From Saprospiraceae bacterium (lineage in GTDB: Bacteria; Bacteroidota; Bacteroidia; Chitinophagales; Saprospiraceae): 9,312 bases of DNA. The notes below the pieces were generated by a model. The model made no database searches, was not told where the DNA came from, and was given only the letters and a program-made list of their open reading frames with translations. The DNA lies in NCBI GenBank assembly GCA_023300255.1, contig JALZWC010000565.1:1-9312 (forward strand). The letters run 5' to 3'. This document shows, in pieces, positions 5,690-9,312 of the stretch. The translations under genes and the position numbers were made by a program. Within the stretch, counting starts at the first letter, position 1. Each line of letters begins with the position of its first letter.

Positions 5690-6352
5690 ATGAAAAAAAT
5701 CACCCCAACCACCAACCGCAGAAATTTCCTAAAAAAAACCACCCAAACAGCCATTGGTGCAAGCAGTCTATTAATCTTATCCACCAATTGTGCGGCCCAA
5801 CAAACCGCAGTTACCCCAGTCAATGACAGTCTCAATTTTGTAGGACCCAAAGCGGGTTACACTCCGCAAATTGGTACGCTAGTATCTATGATGAATTGGA
5901 TGAGAGCAACGATTTCTTACCCAGTAGCCGATTTAAGCGTAAAAGAGTTAGATTATCTGCATGATGAGGAGTCCAATTCTATTGGTGCTATGTTATGGCA
6001 TTTAGCAGCGACCGAGCGGTTTTACCAAATCAATACATTCGATGGTAAAAAATGGGGAAATTGGCCTGCTAAAGATGATGAAGAATTTAGTATTGCGATG
6101 AGTTTAGGCGACGAAGGGAGAGCGAAAATTAAAGGACATCCAATAGCTTTCTATATGGAAAAGTTAGAAAGAGTACGAGAATATTCTTTGAAAGAGTTAG
6201 CCAAGAGAGATGATGAATGGTTATTAGAAATTGATACTAAGTGGGGTTGGACACATCCAACTAATAATTACTGTAAATGGTTTCATGTAGTTGAGCATGA
6301 GTCTAACCATAATGGACAGATAAAGTATATCAAGAGTAGAATTGCTATTTAA
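5690..6352 (+). CDS. DinB-like protein with twin-arginine signal
   Basis: A member of the DinB / YfiT-like four-helix-bundle family of putative metal-dependent enzymes. The metal-binding histidines are present: His104 in MLWHLAATE and the cluster His199, His203, His207 in FHVVEHESNHNGQI, which closely matches the family's HxxxH...GQI ending. The N-terminus carries a Tat signal, twin arginines at 10-11 in NRRNFLKK, then a hydrophobic stretch AIGASSLLIL and AAQQ, so the protein should be exported folded, perhaps with its metal loaded in the cytoplasm. Cys34 follows LSTN, a poor lipobox because of the Asn, so lipidation is uncertain. DinB family members are mostly cytoplasmic; a Tat-exported form is less usual. 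The ATG at 5690 is chosen because it begins this signal peptide. Its stop lies 22 bp from the convergent phosphate transporter stop. Substrate unknown. Confidence 0.85.
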   Translation: MKKITPTTNRRNFLKKTTQTAIGASSLLILSTNCAAQQTAVTPVNDSLNFVGPKAGYTPQIGTLVSMMNWMRATISYPVADLSVKELDYLHDEESNSIGAMLWHLAATERFYQINTFDGKKWGNWPAKDDEEFSIAMSLGDEGRAKIKGHPIAFYMEKLERVREYSLKELAKRDDEWLLEIDTKWGWTHPTNNYCKWFHVVEHESNHNGQIKYIKSRIAI

Positions 6353-6374
6353 TATTTCTTATTATAATCTAAAC

Positions 6375-8060
6375 TCAACCTGTATTAGCATTAGAAATAT
6401 TAAACAGATGATCACCGATTCTTTCCAGAGAGGTAAATAGATTATGGTAGATCAATTCACTATGCACATTGTAATCTTGGCGGCTAGATTTTTCTTGACT
6501 CTCCTGTCTCATTAAATCTCGTTGCGCATTAATTCGATCTTCTATTTTCAAAGCTTTAGCTTTCCCACTAGGATTATCTTGTGCAGCTGCTAGATTCTCG
6601 TTACCTATATCAAATGACCTATTTATTAACTCTAGCAGATCCGTTAAACGTGTTCGCTGTTGTTGATTAAACCAGATTTTCTCGTCTCTTTTTCGCTCAA
6701 TCGTATTGGCCATTTGATGAAAAATATTGGCAATACGTTCTAGTTCACTACAACTATCAATCAATCCTTTAATTTTGAAGGCTGTTTTTGAAGTAACATC
6801 TTCTTTAGAGATTTTAAGCAAGTATTCTGTTAATTCTGAACTTATCCGATTGGTGATTTTCTCATACTTATTAATCTTAGTCATCATTGCTTCTGGCTCA
6901 TCTACATTGATAGAAAAGAGCATCGTACTGATAAAATCAGTCATTCTACCTGTTATCTCTCCAAAATGAGCCGCTTTCTTTTGTACTTCTAAAATAGATA
7001 ATTCAGAAATAGAGACCGTAGACGCTAAATAATTTAAGCGATTAATTTCATCTTTTTTTCCTCCAGATTTAACTGTTCTAGTTGCTAAATTGACCAGCCA
7101 TGGAATAAAACCAATAAATAGACAAGTATTTATAATATTAAAAGTAGTGTGAAAGGCAGCCAAGGCTAATGGAACATTTTTCGCATCTGTATAAGCAGAA
7201 TTTGTATAAATTGTTTGTTGTAAAATACTATCTAAAACTTCTAAAAAGAACGGTAGGATTAAAAACATCCAACAAATGCCTAGTATATTAAATAGACTAT
7301 GGATTCTCGCAGCTCTTTTAGCAAACACATTCCCAACTAAAGCAGCAATTTCTGCTGTTAATGTTGTACCTATATTTTGTCCTAGAACCATCGTCGCAGC
7401 TACCTCTAACGGTATCCATCCATTCGCAGACATCACTAAAGTTAGCGCCATAGCAGCACTAGATGATTGAACGATTATGGCGGAGACTGCACCAATTAGA
7501 ATAAATATAATACCAGAAAGGAAGCCCCAGTTAGCAAAAGTAGATAAGAAAGCAAGCGTTTCAGAGTCGTTCTGTAAAGTAGGAATAGATTCTTGTAAAA
7601 ATTGTAAGCCTAAAAAGAGGAGCGCGAAGCCAATTAAAAACTCTCCTAAAAATCTAACTTTTCCTTTATTTATAAATAATAAGGGAACGGCTAGCGCAAA
7701 AATAGGAAAGGACAAGGTATGTAATTTGACTTGGAAACCAAGTACGGAAATAATCCAAGCAGTAATAGTGGTACCAATATTGGCACCCATAATTAATCCA
7801 GCTGCTTCTATTAAAGATAATAATCCAGCATTAGCAAAACTAACGGTCATCACCGTAGTAGCAGAAGAAGATTGTAAAAAGGCAGTTACTAAAAAACCTG
7901 AAAAGACGCCTAAAAAACGATTACGGGTCATCATGGACAGCACTTTTCTGAGCTGTACCCCACCCGCTTTTTGAATACCTTCGCTCATTATTTTCATTCC
8001 ATAAATGAAAAAAGCGAGTGCACCCAAAACGTTTAGTATATCGACTATTACAGGAATCAT
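6375..8060 (-). CDS. Na+/phosphate cotransporter with PhoU-like C-terminal domain
   Basis: An inner-membrane sodium-dependent phosphate transporter of the NptA/YjbB (SLC34-like) family. Residues 1-325 contain about eight or nine hydrophobic segments with the two inverted Na/Pi repeats: QSSSATT at 63-69 and GANIGTT at 92-98, then QSSSAA at 198-203 and GQNIGTT at 227-233. These QSSS and NIGTT motifs form the sodium and phosphate sites. Residues about 345-555 are a helical, charged PhoU-like domain, with helix signatures ELERIANIF (439-447) and LERIGDHLFNIS (545-556). Homologues with this tail usually move phosphate outward or are linked to phosphate homeostasis, so direction cannot be read here. 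The 561-residue length is normal. It follows the PiT-like gene on the same strand; the 188-bp gap is filled by a palindromic repeat whose edge is 10 bp from this start codon. Confidence 0.92.
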   Translation of the reverse strand: MIPVIVDILNVLGALAFFIYGMKIMSEGIQKAGGVQLRKVLSMMTRNRFLGVFSGFLVTAFLQSSSATTVMTVSFANAGLLSLIEAAGLIMGANIGTTITAWIISVLGFQVKLHTLSFPIFALAVPLLFINKGKVRFLGEFLIGFALLFLGLQFLQESIPTLQNDSETLAFLSTFANWGFLSGIIFILIGAVSAIIVQSSSAAMALTLVMSANGWIPLEVAATMVLGQNIGTTLTAEIAALVGNVFAKRAARIHSLFNILGICWMFLILPFFLEVLDSILQQTIYTNSAYTDAKNVPLALAAFHTTFNIINTCLFIGFIPWLVNLATRTVKSGGKKDEINRLNYLASTVSISELSILEVQKKAAHFGEITGRMTDFISTMLFSINVDEPEAMMTKINKYEKITNRISSELTEYLLKISKEDVTSKTAFKIKGLIDSCSELERIANIFHQMANTIERKRDEKIWFNQQQRTRLTDLLELINRSFDIGNENLAAAQDNPSGKAKALKIEDRINAQRDLMRQESQEKSSRQDYNVHSELIYHNLFTSLERIGDHLFNISNANTG

Positions 8061-8070
8061 TTTTTAAATT

Positions 8071-8243
8071 AGAAGTCAGAACAGAAGCCAGAAGTCAGCA
8101 ATCAGATCGTCCTTACAGGACTGTCAGAAGTCAGACGTATGATGTTGACAACGTGATGTTACTGACAGCCATAGGCGGTCTGACAGCGTAGCGGTCTGAC
8201 AGCGTAGCGATCTGACAGCGTAGCGATCTGATTTCTGACTTCT
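8071..8243. repeat. Dispersed palindromic element, copy 2 (GAAGTCAG family), with 16-bp tandem repeat
   Basis: The 5' arm AGAAGTCAGCAATCAGATCG (8090-8109) pairs with the right end (CGATCTGATTTCTGACTTCT, 8224-8243) with one mismatch. An extra AGAAGTCAGAA copy sits at 8071-8081, and flanking TTTAAA on both sides extends the symmetry. The core shares with copy 1 the hairpin GTCC-TTACA-GGAC (GTCT...AGAC in copy 1), CTGTCAGA facing TCTGACAG, and GTTGACAACGTGATGTT. The unit GRTCTGACAGCGTAGC is repeated at 8177-8192, 8193-8208 and 8209-8224, with a partial fourth to 8231. It starts 10 bp upstream of the cotransporter ATG and ends 5 bp from the PiT-like gene's stop, so it fills the spacer. No long coding frame. 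Confidence 0.85.
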
Positions 8244-8248
8244 GTATT

Positions 8249-9232
8249 TTAAATAGTAATCCATCGAATTAAGAATACTAAAGCAATACTGATGGCTAAA
8301 CCAAAAAAGACTTTCACTAAATCCATTCCTAAATCTTTCAAAGTTTCTTTTGGTACCTTTTTCTCTAAATTATATCTTAGGGCAATTTCTCTACCTGCTA
8401 ATAAACCTAAAAATACCCAGGTTGTACTCATCGGAATATTATTCAATTCCTTAAAGAAGTATAAAACAATACCGTAGGATAAATCTATAAACGTTGCTGA
8501 ACGAATGTCACCAGTATTAGTTTTTGCTTTAACAATTGCTTGTATCGCACCTCCTTTAGAATAGAAGATATAAGCTAACATACTTAATAAAATAACTAAG
8601 GAGATAGCCAATGTCATCCCATCAACCTTTCTAGGTAAATACACATATATATTCGCAAAATCCTGTGCTAACCATTGTGTCCATAGAAAACCAGTAGAAG
8701 CCCATTGAGCAATGGTCCACTTAAATTTTTCAGATTCTTTAATCGGGTTGGCAGTAAATTTCTTTTCTAAACTTTTAGTAATAAAAATATATAAAACTAT
8801 TGCTGCTCCAAAAGCCACCATGTATCCAGTCATGGATTTGATGACCATGCTTTCTAAATTCTTAGGATTGAAAAACGTAAGGATTAGGAAGGAAGTACTC
8901 ACAGGAATACCAAATCTGGTAATGACCATTAATACTAGTGGAGGTAAGACATAAGCCCAACCAAATCCGGGAATTTCTCTTGGGTCTACATATTTAGGAT
9001 CAGCAAATCCACCATCTCCTAATAATCTCTGATAAGATACATCGCCATCATATTGATACCAGCCATAGACTAAAGTGGCGGTCATTATGGAAGCTGCAAA
9101 AAACCATAAAACATACCAAGGTTTGTCTTCATTAGAAGCAAGAAAAGTACCTAGGGTTTGAATAACGTCGTTTCCGACAACAGAGTAAGCGGCAAGGATA
9201 AAACCTAGCCACATAATAATCATTGGATCCAT
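8249..9232 (-). CDS. PiT-like inorganic phosphate transporter (PHO4 family)
   Basis: A polytopic inner-membrane permease related to the PiT/PHO4 low-affinity phosphate transporters. The N-terminal PiT signature appears as GNDVIQTLGT at 20-29, followed by FGIPVSTSFLI at 108-118. The second half has AQDFANIYVYLPR at 189-201, where the family normally repeats a G(A/G)NDxANA motif, and IPMSTTWVFLGLLAG at 266-280, matching the PxSTTH...G motif with Trp instead of His. About nine hydrophobic segments are visible. At 327 residues it is shorter than most PiT proteins (usually 400 or more), and the first-half ND is kept while the second is altered to QD, so it is a divergent branch whose substrate could differ. 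A soluble-looking loop is at 60-90. It is upstream of, and same-strand with, the Na+/phosphate cotransporter, supporting a phosphate role. No clear promoter in the 80 bp ahead, which hold only a T8A9 tract. Confidence 0.8.
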   Translation of the reverse strand: MDPMIIMWLGFILAAYSVVGNDVIQTLGTFLASNEDKPWYVLWFFAASIMTATLVYGWYQYDGDVSYQRLLGDGGFADPKYVDPREIPGFGWAYVLPPLVLMVITRFGIPVSTSFLILTFFNPKNLESMVIKSMTGYMVAFGAAIVLYIFITKSLEKKFTANPIKESEKFKWTIAQWASTGFLWTQWLAQDFANIYVYLPRKVDGMTLAISLVILLSMLAYIFYSKGGAIQAIVKAKTNTGDIRSATFIDLSYGIVLYFFKELNNIPMSTTWVFLGLLAGREIALRYNLEKKVPKETLKDLGMDLVKVFFGLAISIALVFLIRWITI

Positions 9233-9312
9233 GTACTAAAGTTGGAGTTTTTTTTAAAAAAAAATCGGTTTATTTAGAAAGCGAATTCTGTTTGTAATCT
9301 AAATCTTAAGTT

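Noticed and set aside
5575..5850. Open frames on both strands over the start of the DinB-like gene
   Set aside because: The His/Pro/Lys-rich plus-strand frame and its antisense arise from the A- and C-rich start of the DinB-like gene; the Tat signal is in the frame at 5690.
7276..7974. Plus-strand open frames of 64 and 165 codons
   Set aside because: They are antisense to the Na/Pi cotransporter, whose motifs are unmistakable on the minus strand.
8177..8231. Possible CRISPR array
   Set aside because: The repeats are directly adjacent 16-bp tandem units with no spacers and no cas genes nearby.
9245..9265. T8A9 tract as a terminator or promoter
   Set aside because: It has no GC-containing stem and no TTG/TAnnTTTG boxes; it is probably only AT-rich spacer before the PiT-like gene.

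Overview
The window looks like chromosomal DNA of a member of the Bacteroidota. It is AT-rich. It carries a PorP/SprF-family protein of the type IX secretion system, which is essentially confined to this phylum. The best promoter, in front of the tRNA, has the phylum's TTG / TAnnTTTG form, and no start codon has a clear purine-rich Shine-Dalgarno sequence. A placement in or near the Saprospiria would fit, but that is inference from general character only.

Left to right: the last codons of an unidentified gene (3-101, +); a MiaE-type tRNA hydroxylase (109-690, +); a convergent SH3/NlpC-P60 protein whose catalytic Cys codon has become Gly (787-1635, -); about 600 bp of non-coding DNA packed with inverted repeats (1636-2238); a PorP/SprF outer-membrane protein (2239-3300, +); tRNA-Glu(TTC) with a clear promoter and hairpin terminator (3495-3569); about 300 bp with at most eroded coding remnants; an AAA ATPase with a C-terminal DUF234 / PD-(D/E)XK-like domain (3905-5347, -); a divergent spacer with two long inverted repeats; a Tat-exported DinB-like protein (5690-6352, +); and two same-strand phosphate transport genes, a PiT-like permease (8249-9232, -) followed by a Na+/phosphate cotransporter with a PhoU-like tail (6375-8060, -).

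The genes do not form one system. The only convincing functional pair is the two phosphate transporters. The rest are housekeeping genes (tRNA modification, tRNA-Glu), an envelope protein and solitary accessory genes.

The most unusual content is between the genes. Nearly every spacer longer than about 90 bp carries a long, mostly imperfect palindrome. Two of these (1978-2102 and 8071-8243) are clearly copies of one element: terminal inverted repeats AGAAGTCAG...CTGACTTCT, a shared core with several internal hairpins, one compensatory base-pair change between the copies, and a 16-bp unit repeated about 3.4 times in one copy only. The second copy exactly fills the spacer between the two phosphate transporter genes. 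Four further palindromes (about 709-773, 2157-2204, 5352-5405, 5461-5567) differ in sequence but resemble it in layout. I found no complete transposon, CRISPR array, rRNA or recognisable defence operon.
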